Under the pieces are notes generated by a model. That model was not told where the DNA came from. It did no database searches and was given only the letters and a program-made list of their open reading frames with translations. The position numbers and the translations under genes are program-made. Below, piece by piece: positions 1 through 11,100 of a DNA stretch of 64,000 nt. The DNA is from Stigmatella aurantiaca DW4/3-1. GTDB lineage: Bacteria > Myxococcota > Myxococcia > Myxococcales > Myxococcaceae. The stretch covers positions 4,850,893-4,914,892 of the forward strand of contig NC_014623.1 of NCBI RefSeq assembly GCF_000165485.1. The letters run 5' to 3'. Each line of letters starts with the position of its first letter. The stretch's first letter is position 1.

Positions 1-3000
1 CGATCGTTGCCGAGAAGGGGGTGGAGCAGGTGGTCGCCGCGCTCGCCATCCTTCGCGCTGGAGCCGCCTACCTGCCGTTGTCTCCATCCCTGCCCCCCGA
101 GCGGCTCCACGCCTTGCTGGAAGAGGCGCAAGCCGACGTGGTGCTCACCCAGTCCGCCCTGGAGTCGTCGCTGCGATGGCCCGAGGGGCCTCGTCGGCTT
201 TCGGTGGATCGTGACGAGTTTCTCGAAGCCCCGAAGGGGGCGCTGCCGCCGGTTCAGGGCAACAATCTGGCCTACGTCATCTACACCTCGGGCTCGACGG
301 GCCGTCCCAAGGGCGTGATGATCGACCACCGGGGAGCGGTGAACACCCTCCTCGACATGAACGAGCGCTTCAATGTGGGGCCCCGGGACCGGGTGCTGGC
401 GCTTTCGTCACTCAGCTTCGACTTGTCTGTCTACGACCTCTTCGGAGTTCTTGCCGCGGGCGGTGCGATCGTGATGCCGGAGCCCGGCACGTCGCGGGAT
501 CCCGGACGGTGGCAGGTGCTGCTGGAGAAGACGGGGGTGACGATCTGGAACTCGGTCCCCGCGTTGATGGACATGCTCGTCGAGTTCTCGGAGGGAAGCG
601 GTCTGCGCTTGCCGGACTCGCTGCGCCTGGTCCTCATGAGCGGTGACTGGATTCCGGTCACGCTGCCCGGCCGGATCCGTGCCCTGTCCAAGAACGCCGA
701 GCTGGTCAGCCTCGGTGGCGCGACCGAGGCCTCCATCTGGTCCATTCTCTACCGGATTGGCGATGTGGGGGCCGGCTGGCGCAGCATTCCGTACGGTCGG
801 CCCATGGTGAATCAGCGCTTCTATGTGCTGGATGAGGCGCTGGAGCCCTGCCCGGACTGGGTCGCGGGCCAGATGTACATTGGCGGCATTGGCCTCTCGC
901 TCGGCTATTACCGGGATCCGGTTCGTACCGCCGAGCGCTTCATCGTCCATCCCAAGACCGGGGAGCGCCTGTACGCAACGGGTGACCTGGGCCGGTTCAT
1001 GCCGGACGGGAACATCGAGTTCCTCGGACGGGAGGACTTCCAGGTCAAGATCCAGGGCTATCGCATCGAGCTCGGGGAGATCGAGGCCGCGCTCGACTCG
1101 CATCCAGCGGTGCGCTCCTCGGTGGTCAATGCCGTTGGAAAGCCCGGGGGGACTCGGCGCCTCGTGGCCTATGTCGTCCCTGGGGAATTGACGTCGAATG
1201 CTCCCCCGGCAAGCGCGCCCTCGGCGAGCACGCTCTCCTTGGAGTCGGCTCCGAAGCTTGCCGACGAGTACAGCGCTCTGGAGAGCCAGGGGGCTGGGCT
1301 GATCACCGATACGGTGGAACGCCTGGAGTTCAAGCTGAAGCAACACAACCTGCGCCCGGATGCAGGCAGCCGGGCTCAAGTTGCGCTCAAGAAGCCGGAG
1401 TTCGATGAGGCCTTCCGCAAGAGGTACATGGAGCGGCAGAGCGCCCAGTCGTTCCTCTCCGAGCCCGTCTCTCTGGAGCGGCTCAGCGAGTTGCTGAGCT
1501 GTCTGATGCAGATCGCTCTCGAAGACTCCATGATGCCCAAGTACCGGTATGCATCGGCCGGTGGGCTCTATCCGGTGCAGGTCTACCTGCACGTCAAGCC
1601 AGGGCGTGTCGGGGGGCTCGCGGGCGGGACCTACTATTATCACCCGAAGCGTCACGAGCTCGTGCTGCTGACCGCGGATGCGGCCATGGACAGGAGCCAA
1701 CACGCGTCCCGGAACCGGCCCGTCTTCGATGCCGCCGCGTTCTCCGTTTTCCTCGTTGGAAAGCTGAGTGCCATCGCGCCGCTGTACGGGAGCATGGCGC
1801 GGGATTTCTGCATGCTGGAGGCGGGCTACATGGCTCAGCTCCTCATGAGCGTTGCCCCCGCCCACAAGATGGGTTTGTGCCCGATCGGCGTGATGGACTT
1901 CGAGCCCCTGCGCTCGCAGCTCGCGTTGGACGAGCACCACGTGCTTCTGCACAGCTTCCTGGGGGGCGGCGCAGTGACGGCGGCGGCTGCGGCCAAGCCA
2001 GCACCCAAGGCGGCGGATGCTTCACTGCCCGACGAGTTGAGGCGTTACCTGGCGTCGAAGCTGCCGGAGTACATGGTTCCGTCCTCGTTCGTTCTGTTGG
2101 ATTCCCTTCCGCTGACGTCCAACGGCAAGGTGGATCGAAGCGCGCTTCGTGCTCCGGCCGAACTGGTGGAAGTCAAGCCGCCCGCTGCGCGTGCGCCAGG
2201 CTCGGACGTGGAACGTTCCCTGGCCGCGATCGTTCAAGAGGTGCTCCAACTGCAAGAGGTGGATGTCCACCGCAACTTCTTCGATCTGGGGGGCACGTCG
2301 GTTCACATCGTGCAGATGCATCGCAGGATGAAGGAGCGGCTCAAGGCCGATATCCCGATCGCGCAGATGTTCCGGTACACCACCGTCAGTGCGCTGGCGG
2401 AGTTCATCCACAGCCAGCGAGTGCAGGCTGCTTCCCCCGCGCCTGCTCCCTCGCCGCAAACTGCGCCCGAGGTGGTGGCAAAGGCGGTGGAGGCACCTTC
2501 ACCGGTGAGGGAGGCCGTCCGTGAAGAGGCCGCTCCTCGGGCCTTGAGTGCGACGGGTGTGTCCAAGGCGCGTGATACGGCCTCGCGGCCGTCCACTGGG
2601 CGGCAAGAACCGGTGGCCATCGTGGGGATGTCTGGCAGGTTCCCGGGTGCGAAGAACCTCGGGGAGTTCTGGCGGAACCTGCGTGATGGGGTCGAGTCGA
2701 TCTCCTTCTTGACGGAGCGGGAGTTGCGGCAGTCGATGGATGATCCGTCGATGCTGAGCGATCCCAGCTACGTCCGGGCAAGCTCTTCCCTCGAAGATGT
2801 CGAGCTTTTCGATGCGGACCTGTTTGGCTTCATGCCAAAGCAGGCGCGAATCACCGATCCCCAGCACCGCATCTTCATGGAGTGTGTCTGGGAGGCGATT
2901 GAGGATGCGGGCTACAACCCGCGCAAGCTCGACAAGCTGGTGGGCGTCTATGCGGGTGCCATCATCAGCAACTACCTCCTGTTCAACCTCGGCCCTTCGG

Positions 3001-6000
3001 TGGGCCGGGAGGGGGCCGTGCGTGACCTGCAGACCTTGATCGGAAACGACAAGGACTATTTGGCCACCCACGTGTCCTACAAGCTTGGGCTCAAGGGCCC
3101 CAGCCTCAGCGTTCAGTCCGCTTGTTCCACCTCGCTCGTGGCCGTCCACCTGGCGTGCCAGGCGCTGGTGAACAAGGAATGCGACATGGCGTTGGCCGGC
3201 GGAGTGTCCGTGCGGCTGCCGCAGAAGTCGGGGTACCTCTTTGAGCAGGGAGGGATCCTGTCGCCGGATGGCCACTGCCGTGCGTTCGATGCGAACGCCC
3301 AGGGAACGATCTTCGGAAGCGGCGCGGGGGTGGTGGTCCTCAAGCGGCTGTCAGACGCGCTGGCGGACGGCGACAATATCCGTGCGGTGATCCGGGGCTC
3401 GGCCATCAACAACGATGGCTCGCTGAAGATCGGTTACACGGCTCCCAGCCAGGATGGTCAGGCTGCGGTGATCTCTGCGGCCCTGGCCGCAGCCGGCGTG
3501 AGCCCGTCCACCCTCGGTTACATCGAGACCCACGGAACCGGGACGCCGCTGGGAGACCAGATCGAACTCTCTGCGCTCCAACAGGTATTTGGTTCCAGTA
3601 CGGGGCAGGCCAGCCGCTGTCCCATCGGCTCGGTGAAGACGAACGTTGGACACCTGGAAGTCGCCGCCGGCATCGCCGGATTGATCAAGACCGTGTTGAG
3701 CTTGCAGCACCGCCGCTTGCCACCGAGCTTGAATTTCAAGCAGCCCAACCCACAGCTCGAGTCCAGCACCAGCTCCTTCTACGTCAACACCCAGCTCTCT
3801 GACTGGCCGGCAGGCGAACTCCCCCGCCGGGCTGGGGTGAGCTCCTTTGGCATTGGCGGTACGAACGCGCACGTGGTGCTGGAAGAGGCTCCCGAGCCTG
3901 GTCGGCAGGTGGCGGAGAGAGAGCGTCCGCTGCACGTGCTGAGTCTGTCAGCACGCAGTGAGGTAGCGCTGAAGGCCCTTGCGGGCCGGTACGCGCAGCA
4001 CTTGGCATCGAGCGGAGCGGTGAACCTGGCGGATGTGTGCCACACGGCGAATGCAGGGCGCGCGCAGTTCAAGCACCGGTTGGCGCTGGTGGCGGAGTCC
4101 GCCGCGCAGTTGAGCCAGCAGCTAGGCCTGTTCGCCGAGGGTAAGCCCGCCGAGGTGCTGTTGGGACAAGCACCGAACGCAGGAAAGGCGGAGGTGGTGT
4201 TCCTGTTCACGGGACAGGGAAGCCAGCACGAGGGGATGGGCCGGGAGCTGTACGAGACGCAGCCGGTGTACCGGGAGAGCCTGAAGAAGAGCGACGAGCT
4301 GCTGAGGCCAGTGCTGAACGAGTCGCTGCTGGAGGTGCTGTACGGAGGAAAGGGACACCTGCTGGAGCAGAGCGGGGTGTCGCAGCCAGCGCTGTTCGCG
4401 GTGGAGTACGCGCTGGCGCAGTTGTGGAAGAGCTGGGGAGTGAAGCCAGCGGCGGTGATGGGGCACAGCCTTGGAGAGTACGTTGCGGCGTGCGTGGCGG
4501 GGATGTGCACGCAGGAGGAGGGGCTGAAGGTTGTGGCGGCCAGAGGGAGGCTGATGGAGCAGTTGCCGGAGGCGGGGGAGATGGTGGCGGTGCTGGCGGC
4601 GGAGGCGAAGGTGCAGGAGGCAGTGGCGCCGTACGCGCAGAGCGTGTCGGTGGCGGCGGTGAACGGCCCTGAGGAGACGGTGGTGTCTGGGCGAGCAGCG
4701 CAGGTGGAGCAGGTGGTGTCGAAGCTGAAGGAGCAGGGAGTGGATTGCCGGAAGCTGAAGACGACGCACGCGTTCCACTCGCCGCTGATGGAGCCGATGC
4801 TGGAGGAGTTCGAGAAGGAAGCAGGGAAGGTGAAGTGGAAGAGGCCCGAAATAGAGGTTGTGTCGAACGTGAGCGGGCAGTTGGCGAAGGGGGAGGAGGG
4901 GCAGAAGGGAGAGTACTGGAAGAAGCACATCCGGCAGCCTGTGAAGTACTGGGAGGGGCTGAAGGGGCTGTACGAGAAGGGGTACCGTGTGTTCGTGGAG
5001 GTGGGGCCGAAGCCGACGTTGGTGAACGTGGGGAAGAGGAACCTGCCGGGAGGGGAAGCGGAGTGGGTGGGCTCGTTGAAGCAGGGGAGCAACGAGTGGC
5101 AGCAGATGCTGGGGAGCGTGGCAAAGCTGTACGTGAAGGGAGTGGGAGTGGACTGGGCGGGGTTCGACCAGGACTACCCGAGGGCGAAGGTGGCGTTGCC
5201 CACCTATCCCTTCCAGCGCGAGCGATACTGGGTTGAACGCAGCCGCGGAGCGGCCGCGAGTGCTGTGTCCAGCGCGGGCTCGCGCCGTCTGCTGGGTCGT
5301 CGCATGTCGTCCCCGGCCCTCAAGGAGACGGTGTTCGAGTCCTTCGTCGGCACCCGTGCGTTGCCGTTCATCGATGACCACCGCGTGAACGGTACGGTGG
5401 TGTTGCCTGCCACCGTTTACATGGAGATGGCACAGGCCGCCGCCGTGGAACTCTTTGGGGCCGGGCCTCACACCGTGGAAAGCCTGCTCATCCATGAAGC
5501 GCTCGTCTTGCAGGACGAGACGGAGCGAGCGCTGCAACTCGTCCTCACGCCAGGAGGCGAGGGCGAGTTCTCCTTCCAGGTCTTTAGCGCACAGGGCAGT
5601 CCTGCCGAGCCGCAGCGGGAAGCATCCTGGACGCTGCATACAGCGGGGACGATTCGCAGGGCCGAGAAGGCCACTTCTCAGCCGAAGCCAATGTCCATCG
5701 AGGGGTTGCAGTCATGGTGTGCCCAGACCGTGCCGGTCACGGCGCTCTATGAGAATTTCGAGGCCCGAGGCATCACTTACGGAACAACCTTCCGAGGGGT
5801 TCAGCGGCTCCACGTCGGCCGTGGAGAGGCGCTGGGCTGGATTCAGCTTCCGGAAGAACTGAACTCGGAAGCAGTCCTTGCTCCCATTCATCCGGCGCTG
5901 CTCGATGCCTGCCTCCAGGTCTGTGGCGCAACACGTCTGGAGGAGAAGGTGGAAGCACAGGCGGATGTGCTCTACCTGCCCGTCGGAATGAAGCGATTCC

Positions 6001-8117
6001 GGATCTGGCAGTCCCCAGGTGCGGCTTGCTGGAGTCACGTTTCGATTCAGCCTCAGGCGGCTGCATCCGAGAAGATGCTGACCGGAAGCGTGCGCCTCCT
6101 GGATGCCTCGGGTGAGGTGTGCGCCGAGATCGAGGGATTGCAGTTCCGGCAGGTGAGCCGCGCCGCGTTGCGGCGGTCCATCCAAGTGGGACGCGAGTGG
6201 ACCTATGACGTGAGCTGGGAGCAGCGCCCGCGCAGCGGCATTCTGGAGGATGCCGTCCTGGAGGGCACCTGGTGGGTGCTCGCCGATTCGGCCGGTGTTG
6301 GGACTCGGTTGGTGGAGGCCCTGCAATCCCATGGGGCGCGCTGCGTGGTGGTGCGTCCGGGACCGGCTTATGAGGCTCGGGCAGATCGCACGTTTGTCCT
6401 CAACCCGGCGCGCGTGGAGGATTTCGAGCGCCTGCTCGTGGACTCTCAGGGACCCGCCAACCTCCCTTGTCGCGGCATCCTCCATCTGTGGGGGCTCGAT
6501 GAGGCTCCGTCCTTGGAGGCGGCGCAGGAACTGGGTTGCAGAAGCGTCCTGAACCTTGCCCAGGCCCTTGGCAAGAGCCGCCTCGAGGTGTCGCCGCGGC
6601 TCTGGATCGCGACGCGCGGCACCCAGCGCACGGGACACGAGACGCAGCCTCCTTCGCTCACACACGCGGCACTGTGGGGCCTTGGCCGCACCCTCGCTGT
6701 TGAGCATCCCGAACTCTCGGTTGCGCTGCTGGACCTCGACGAGCGCGCACACGCCAGTGAGGATTCCCTCCTGATCGAGGAGTTTCTCCTCGACCCGGAT
6801 GGAGAGCAGGTCGCCTTCCGGAATGGGCGGCGCTATGTCTCTCGCCTCGCCCGCTGTGCTGTCCCGAACACGCAGCCATCGGCCACCCGGTTGAGGGAAG
6901 ACGTGAGCTACCTGCTCACGGGTGGATTGGGCGCCATTGGCCTGCACGTCGCGCGGTGGATGGTGGAGCGGGGGGCACGCCATCTCGTCATGATGGGACG
7001 TACAGAGGCGGGCAGCGCTGCGCAGGAGGCGCTCCAGTCTCTGCGGGAAGCCGGGGCTCGGATCCGGCTTGAGCAGGGCGATGTCTCCCAGCCCGGAGAC
7101 GTGGCCCGGGTGCTTGCCTCCCTGGCCCAGAGCGGGCCGCCGCTGCGAGGTGTCATGCACCTGGCCGGCGTGGTGGAGGACAGCATGTTGCAGCAGCAGG
7201 ACTGGCCTCGCTTCAAGCGAGTGCTCGCGCCCAAGCTGCAAGGCAGCTGGAATCTGCACCACCAGACGAAGGAGATGGATCTGGACTTCTTCGTGCTGTT
7301 CTCGTCCTCGTCCGCGCTGCTGGGCGCCGCGGGCCAGGGCAACTATGCCGCCGCGAACGCCTTCCTGGATTCTCTCGCCCATCACCGGCGGGCGCTGGGA
7401 CTCAAGGCGGTGAGCATCAACTGGGGCCCCTGGAGCGGCGGCGGCATGGCGGCTTCCTTCGCTGGCTCGGAGCAGCGGCGCTGGGTGGACTGGATCGAGC
7501 CCGCTCAGGGGTTGGAGCTGCTGGGCTGGGCCTTGGACGCGGCGCAGGCGCAGGTGGCGGTCCTCCCCGTCGACTGGGCAAAGTACTTCCAGCGATTCGG
7601 AGATACCGGAGCGACGAAGTTCCTATCGAGGCTGCTGGAGGAGACGCGAAGCGGCACGGCCAAGGCCCGGCAGCCCAAGCTGCTGGAGCGCTTGAAGGGG
7701 TTGACGCGGAACAGGCAGCAAGACGTCCTGCTGGAGTATGTCTACAGCCAGGTCACCCAGGTGCTGGGCCTGGATCCCTCCAGGCCGCTCGCGGGCAATC
7801 AGAGGTTGTTCGAGATCGGCATGGACTCGCTGCTGGCCGTGGAACTGCGCAACCGGTTCCAGTCGACCCTGGGCGTGGACCGCCCCCTGTCCTCCACCCT
7901 GGTCTTCGACCACCCGACCGTCGAGGCCCTCACTGGGTATCTGGCTGCGGAGTTCCTCAAGCTGGGGCCCGTGGACCCCGTGTCTGCACAGGCGTCCAAG
8001 GGAGAGGAGGCCGCGGCTCAGACGCTCGCAAACCTCGAACAACTCCCGCAGAACGAACTGGGCTCACTCCTCGATGAGAAGCTCGCGCTGCTCGAAAAGC
8101 TGATGGGAGACGGTTAG
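1..8117 (+). CDS. mtaD: Hybrid NRPS/PKS, A(Cys)-Ox-PCP-KS-AT-DH-KR-ACP, MtaD-like, truncated at left edge
   Basis: Assembly-line protein making the second thiazole and the next C=C unit of a myxothiazol-type beta-methoxyacrylate. The reading frame is open to the left edge, so the N-terminus, presumably with the cyclisation domain, lies outside. Domains by base: A (1-1190, core YTSGSTGRPKG near 280; visible specificity residues D-L-Y-N-L-S-L-I-W fit cysteine); FMN-type oxidase Ox inserted before A10 (about 1200-1960, A10 NGKVDR near 2120); PCP (LGGTS, Ser codon 2298); KS (2610-3900, Cys codon 3123); AT (4190-5235, GHSLGEY Ser codon 4467, HAFH malonyl motif at 4767); DH (HxxxGxxxxP with His codon 5379, Asp codon 5904); KR (GGLGAIG near 6920, Tyr codon 7344, VED at 7173, B-type-like); ACP (GMDSL, Ser codon 7827); helical C-terminal docking tail. 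There is no ER. The next gene starts 58 bases on. Known from the family: Ox oxidises thiazoline to thiazole. Inferred: orthology with MtaD/MelD. Confidence 0.93.
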   Translation, partial: IVAEKGVEQVVAALAILRAGAAYLPLSPSLPPERLHALLEEAQADVVLTQSALESSLRWPEGPRRLSVDRDEFLEAPKGALPPVQGNNLAYVIYTSGSTGRPKGVMIDHRGAVNTLLDMNERFNVGPRDRVLALSSLSFDLSVYDLFGVLAAGGAIVMPEPGTSRDPGRWQVLLEKTGVTIWNSVPALMDMLVEFSEGSGLRLPDSLRLVLMSGDWIPVTLPGRIRALSKNAELVSLGGATEASIWSILYRIGDVGAGWRSIPYGRPMVNQRFYVLDEALEPCPDWVAGQMYIGGIGLSLGYYRDPVRTAERFIVHPKTGERLYATGDLGRFMPDGNIEFLGREDFQVKIQGYRIELGEIEAALDSHPAVRSSVVNAVGKPGGTRRLVAYVVPGELTSNAPPASAPSASTLSLESAPKLADEYSALESQGAGLITDTVERLEFKLKQHNLRPDAGSRAQVALKKPEFDEAFRKRYMERQSAQSFLSEPVSLERLSELLSCLMQIALEDSMMPKYRYASAGGLYPVQVYLHVKPGRVGGLAGGTYYYHPKRHELVLLTADAAMDRSQHASRNRPVFDAAAFSVFLVGKLSAIAPLYGSMARDFCMLEAGYMAQLLMSVAPAHKMGLCPIGVMDFEPLRSQLALDEHHVLLHSFLGGGAVTAAAAAKPAPKAADASLPDELRRYLASKLPEYMVPSSFVLLDSLPLTSNGKVDRSALRAPAELVEVKPPAARAPGSDVERSLAAIVQEVLQLQEVDVHRNFFDLGGTSVHIVQMHRRMKERLKADIPIAQMFRYTTVSALAEFIHSQRVQAASPAPAPSPQTAPEVVAKAVEAPSPVREAVREEAAPRALSATGVSKARDTASRPSTGRQEPVAIVGMSGRFPGAKNLGEFWRNLRDGVESISFLTERELRQSMDDPSMLSDPSYVRASSSLEDVELFDADLFGFMPKQARITDPQHRIFMECVWEAIEDAGYNPRKLDKLVGVYAGAIISNYLLFNLGPSVGREGAVRDLQTLIGNDKDYLATHVSYKLGLKGPSLSVQSACSTSLVAVHLACQALVNKECDMALAGGVSVRLPQKSGYLFEQGGILSPDGHCRAFDANAQGTIFGSGAGVVVLKRLSDALADGDNIRAVIRGSAINNDGSLKIGYTAPSQDGQAAVISAALAAAGVSPSTLGYIETHGTGTPLGDQIELSALQQVFGSSTGQASRCPIGSVKTNVGHLEVAAGIAGLIKTVLSLQHRRLPPSLNFKQPNPQLESSTSSFYVNTQLSDWPAGELPRRAGVSSFGIGGTNAHVVLEEAPEPGRQVAERERPLHVLSLSARSEVALKALAGRYAQHLASSGAVNLADVCHTANAGRAQFKHRLALVAESAAQLSQQLGLFAEGKPAEVLLGQAPNAGKAEVVFLFTGQGSQHEGMGRELYETQPVYRESLKKSDELLRPVLNESLLEVLYGGKGHLLEQSGVSQPALFAVEYALAQLWKSWGVKPAAVMGHSLGEYVAACVAGMCTQEEGLKVVAARGRLMEQLPEAGEMVAVLAAEAKVQEAVAPYAQSVSVAAVNGPEETVVSGRAAQVEQVVSKLKEQGVDCRKLKTTHAFHSPLMEPMLEEFEKEAGKVKWKRPEIEVVSNVSGQLAKGEEGQKGEYWKKHIRQPVKYWEGLKGLYEKGYRVFVEVGPKPTLVNVGKRNLPGGEAEWVGSLKQGSNEWQQMLGSVAKLYVKGVGVDWAGFDQDYPRAKVALPTYPFQRERYWVERSRGAAASAVSSAGSRRLLGRRMSSPALKETVFESFVGTRALPFIDDHRVNGTVVLPATVYMEMAQAAAVELFGAGPHTVESLLIHEALVLQDETERALQLVLTPGGEGEFSFQVFSAQGSPAEPQREASWTLHTAGTIRRAEKATSQPKPMSIEGLQSWCAQTVPVTALYENFEARGITYGTTFRGVQRLHVGRGEALGWIQLPEELNSEAVLAPIHPALLDACLQVCGATRLEEKVEAQADVLYLPVGMKRFRIWQSPGAACWSHVSIQPQAAASEKMLTGSVRLLDASGEVCAEIEGLQFRQVSRAALRRSIQVGREWTYDVSWEQRPRSGILEDAVLEGTWWVLADSAGVGTRLVEALQSHGARCVVVRPGPAYEARADRTFVLNPARVEDFERLLVDSQGPANLPCRGILHLWGLDEAPSLEAAQELGCRSVLNLAQALGKSRLEVSPRLWIATRGTQRTGHETQPPSLTHAALWGLGRTLAVEHPELSVALLDLDERAHASEDSLLIEEFLLDPDGEQVAFRNGRRYVSRLARCAVPNTQPSATRLREDVSYLLTGGLGAIGLHVARWMVERGARHLVMMGRTEAGSAAQEALQSLREAGARIRLEQGDVSQPGDVARVLASLAQSGPPLRGVMHLAGVVEDSMLQQQDWPRFKRVLAPKLQGSWNLHHQTKEMDLDFFVLFSSSSALLGAAGQGNYAAANAFLDSLAHHRRALGLKAVSINWGPWSGGGMAASFAGSEQRRWVDWIEPAQGLELLGWALDAAQAQVAVLPVDWAKYFQRFGDTGATKFLSRLLEETRSGTAKARQPKLLERLKGLTRNRQQDVLLEYVYSQVTQVLGLDPSRPLAGNQRLFEIGMDSLLAVELRNRFQSTLGVDRPLSSTLVFDHPTVEALTGYLAAEFLKLGPVDPVSAQASKGEEAAAQTLANLEQLPQNELGSLLDEKLALLEKLMGDG
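4011..5231 (+). repeat. Near-identical AT-domain DNA block, copy 1
   Basis: This 1221-bp stretch, covering the end of the KS-AT linker, the whole AT domain and the post-AT linker, recurs at 15530-16750 in the same orientation with no indels. I count four mismatches (near 4299, 4622 and two near 4687), about 99.7% identity. Upstream of 4011 similarity drops to ordinary homologue level, and downstream of 5231 it stops abruptly. Codon use inside is unlike the flanks: GGA/GGG and AGG are frequent and third-position C is scarce, which also leaves the antisense frames open. It reads as a gene-conversion or domain-duplication tract. Confidence 0.95.
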
Positions 8118-8175
8118 CGCCCGCCGTTGTGGACGCGACCGCACTCCCCCCATCCATCATGAGAGGCATGACACG

Positions 8176-11100
8176 ATGAGCAGTTCCGTGGAACAGCACG
8201 AGCACAGTGCGCGCCTGGCGCGCGCGCTGGTGGCGCTGGAGAAGATGCAGGCCAAGCTCGAGGCAAGTGAGCGCGAGAAGAGAGAGCCCGTGGCCATCGT
8301 TGGGATGGCGTGCCGGTTCCCGGGTGGAGGGAATGATCCGAAGGCGTTCTGGGACCTCTTGCGCGAGGGCCGGGACACCATCGTCGAGGTTCCTCCCGAC
8401 CGATGGGATCTCGAGGCCTATTACGATCCGGATCCCGATGCCCTGGGGAAGATGTACACCCGCTGGGGTGGGTTCCTGCAGAACGTCCGGCTCGACGAGC
8501 TCGATGCCCGCTTCTACGGCATCGCGCCCCGGGAAGTGGCGAGCATGGACCCCCAGCATCGCCTGATGTTGGAGGTGACCTGGGAGGCGTTGGCCAATGC
8601 AGGACAGGTCCCGGAGCGGCTCGCGAACAGCCTCACCGGCGTGTTCGTGGGGGTCATGCTCAATGACTATGCCCAGCTCCAGATGAAGCAGGCAGACCCC
8701 ACCTTGCTGGATGCCTATATGGCGCTCGGCAACGACTCCAGCTTCATGGCGGGCCGCATCTCCTACATCCTGGGCGCCCAGGGACCCAGCATGGCGGTCA
8801 ACACGGCGTGCTCCTCCTCGCTCGTGTCGGTCCACCTGGCGTGCCAGAGCCTGCGCTCCCGCGAGTGCAACATGGCCATCGCGGGAGGCGTGAGCGTCAT
8901 CCTGGCGCCGGATGGGCACATCGTGTCGTCCCGCCTGCGCTCGCAGTCGCCTCAGGGGCGCTGCAAGACCTTCGACGCCTCCGCGGATGGCTACGTCCGG
9001 GGAGAGGGCTGTGGCGTCGTGGTGCTCAAGCGGCTCTCGGACGCCATCGCCGACGGCGATCCCGTGCTGGCGGTGATTCGCGGGGGCGCGGTGAACCACG
9101 ATGGCCCCAGCGGTGGTTTGACGGTTCCCAGTGGGCCTGCCCAGGAGGCGGTGATCCGCCGGGCGCTCGCCAGCGCGGGGGTGGAGCCCTCCCAGGTGAG
9201 CTATGTCGAGGCCCACGGGACGGCCACCCCCCTGGGCGATCCCATCGAGATCCGGGCCTTGCAGCGGGTCTTCGAGGAGGGGCGTACCCAGGCTCAGCCG
9301 CTCACCATCGGCTCCGTCAAGACCAACGTTGGACACCTGGAGGCGGCGGCGGGAATCGCCGGGCTGATCAAGGTGGTGCTGATGCTCCAGCACCGGGAGA
9401 TCCCGCCCCATCTCCACCTGACGAAGCCCACTCCGGCCATTCCCTGGAACCAGCTGCCCATCACCATTCCCACGCAGTTGCAGTCCTGGGCGGGTGGCTC
9501 CGGGCAGCGCGTGGCAGGCATCAGCTCGTTCGGCCTGAGCGGCATCAACGCACACCTCGTTGTCGAGGAGGCTCCGGCGCAAGTTCAAAGGCGCGCGGAG
9601 GAACCTTCCGCGGCGCGTTCGGCCTATCTCCTGCCGCTGTCAGCGCGCAGTGAGCCGGCGCTGCAAGAGCTTGCCCGCTCCTACCAGGCGTTCCTGGCCA
9701 GCGGGGGCGAGGGGGCGAACCTCCGCCTCGATGACATCTGCTACACGGCCAGTACCCGGCGCAGCCACTACGAGCACCGTCTGGCCGTGACCGGGAGCAC
9801 GCGCGAAGCACTCGTGGAGCACCTGGGTGCGTTTCTCAAGGGAGAGCCGCATCCCGCGTTCTCGTACCGTGAAGCCTCCCTTCGGAGGCCGAAGGTGGTG
9901 TTCGTGTTCTCCGGGCAGGGCTCTCAGTGGCCCCGCATGGGGCGGGAGCTTCTCCGGACCTCGCCGGTGTTCCGCAAGGCACTCGAGGAATGCGACCAGG
10001 CCTTCCGGGCCCATGTGGACTGGTCTCTCCTGGAGCAACTGGGCGCGGATGAGTCCTCGTCCCGGATGGCGGACATCGATGTTCTGCAGCCGGTGTTGTT
10101 TGCCGTCTCGGTCTCGCTGGCCGCGAAGTGGCGCTCCTGGGGCATCGAGCCGGATGCCGTGGTGGGACACAGCATGGGCGAGGTGGCCGCCGCCTATGTC
10201 GCCGGGGTTCTCAGCCTGGAGGACGCCGCGAAGGTCATTTGTCTGCGGAGCGCGCTGCTCCGGCGGATCCGTGGCCACGGCGCGATGGCACTCGTGGAAA
10301 TCTCTCTCTCCCAGGCGCGAACCGCGCTGGCGGGCCATGAGGATCGCCTCTCCATCGCGGCGAGCAACAGCCCAACGTCCACGGTGCTGGCGGGCGACCC
10401 ACAGGCCTTGCAAGAGGTGATGGCCCACTTGCAGCGGCAGAACATCTTCTGCCGCAACGTCAAGGTCGACGTCGCCTCGCACTCTCCCCAGGTGGAGCCT
10501 CTGCTGGCGGAGCTGCGAGACGTGCTCAAGGACCTTCGCCCCAAGGCGGCGAGTGTGCCCGTGTTTTCCACGGTCACGGGCAAGGCGACGGACGGCACGG
10601 ACTGGGATGCGGCCTACTGGCAGCGCAACCTCCGCGAGCCTGTCCTGTTCTCGCCCGTCATCGAGCAGCTTCTCTCTCCGCAGCACCCCGTCTTCCTGGA
10701 GCTGAGCCCCCATCCCATCCTGTTGCAGTCCGTCGAGCGGACCGCACGCGCCGCCCAGCAAGTGGGCATCGCGCTGCCGTCCCTGCGGCGTGACGAGGCA
10801 GAGGTGGAGGTCATGTTGCAGTCGCTCGGCGCCCTGCACACCGCGGGTCACCCGATCGACTGGCGGGCGCAATATCCCGAGGCCCGCCAGAGCATCCCCC
10901 TGCCTTCCTACCCCTGGCAGCGCTCGCGGTTCTGGGTGGACTTGAAGCGGGCGGCGGACTTCCATCCCGCCGCGCCCCGGACGCATGCCCCGGAAGGGGC
11001 CCTGGTGGCCGGGGGCGGACGCTCCTCGCACCCGGAGGCGGCACAGCCCGCGCATGCCGATGGGACGCCTTCGCGCTTCTACGATGACTCCGTGGAGCGT

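Noticed and set aside
408..1952. 514-codon minus-strand frame opposite the A and Ox domains
   Set aside because: No family-like motifs, while the plus strand has intact A and Ox motifs throughout.
3779..5092. Long open frame on the minus strand across the AT block, repeated at 15424-16611
   Set aside because: It is antisense to a clear AT domain, low-complexity (Ser/Pro/Cys-rich), and open only because the coding strand lacks the matching stop complements. Both copies come from the same repeated DNA.
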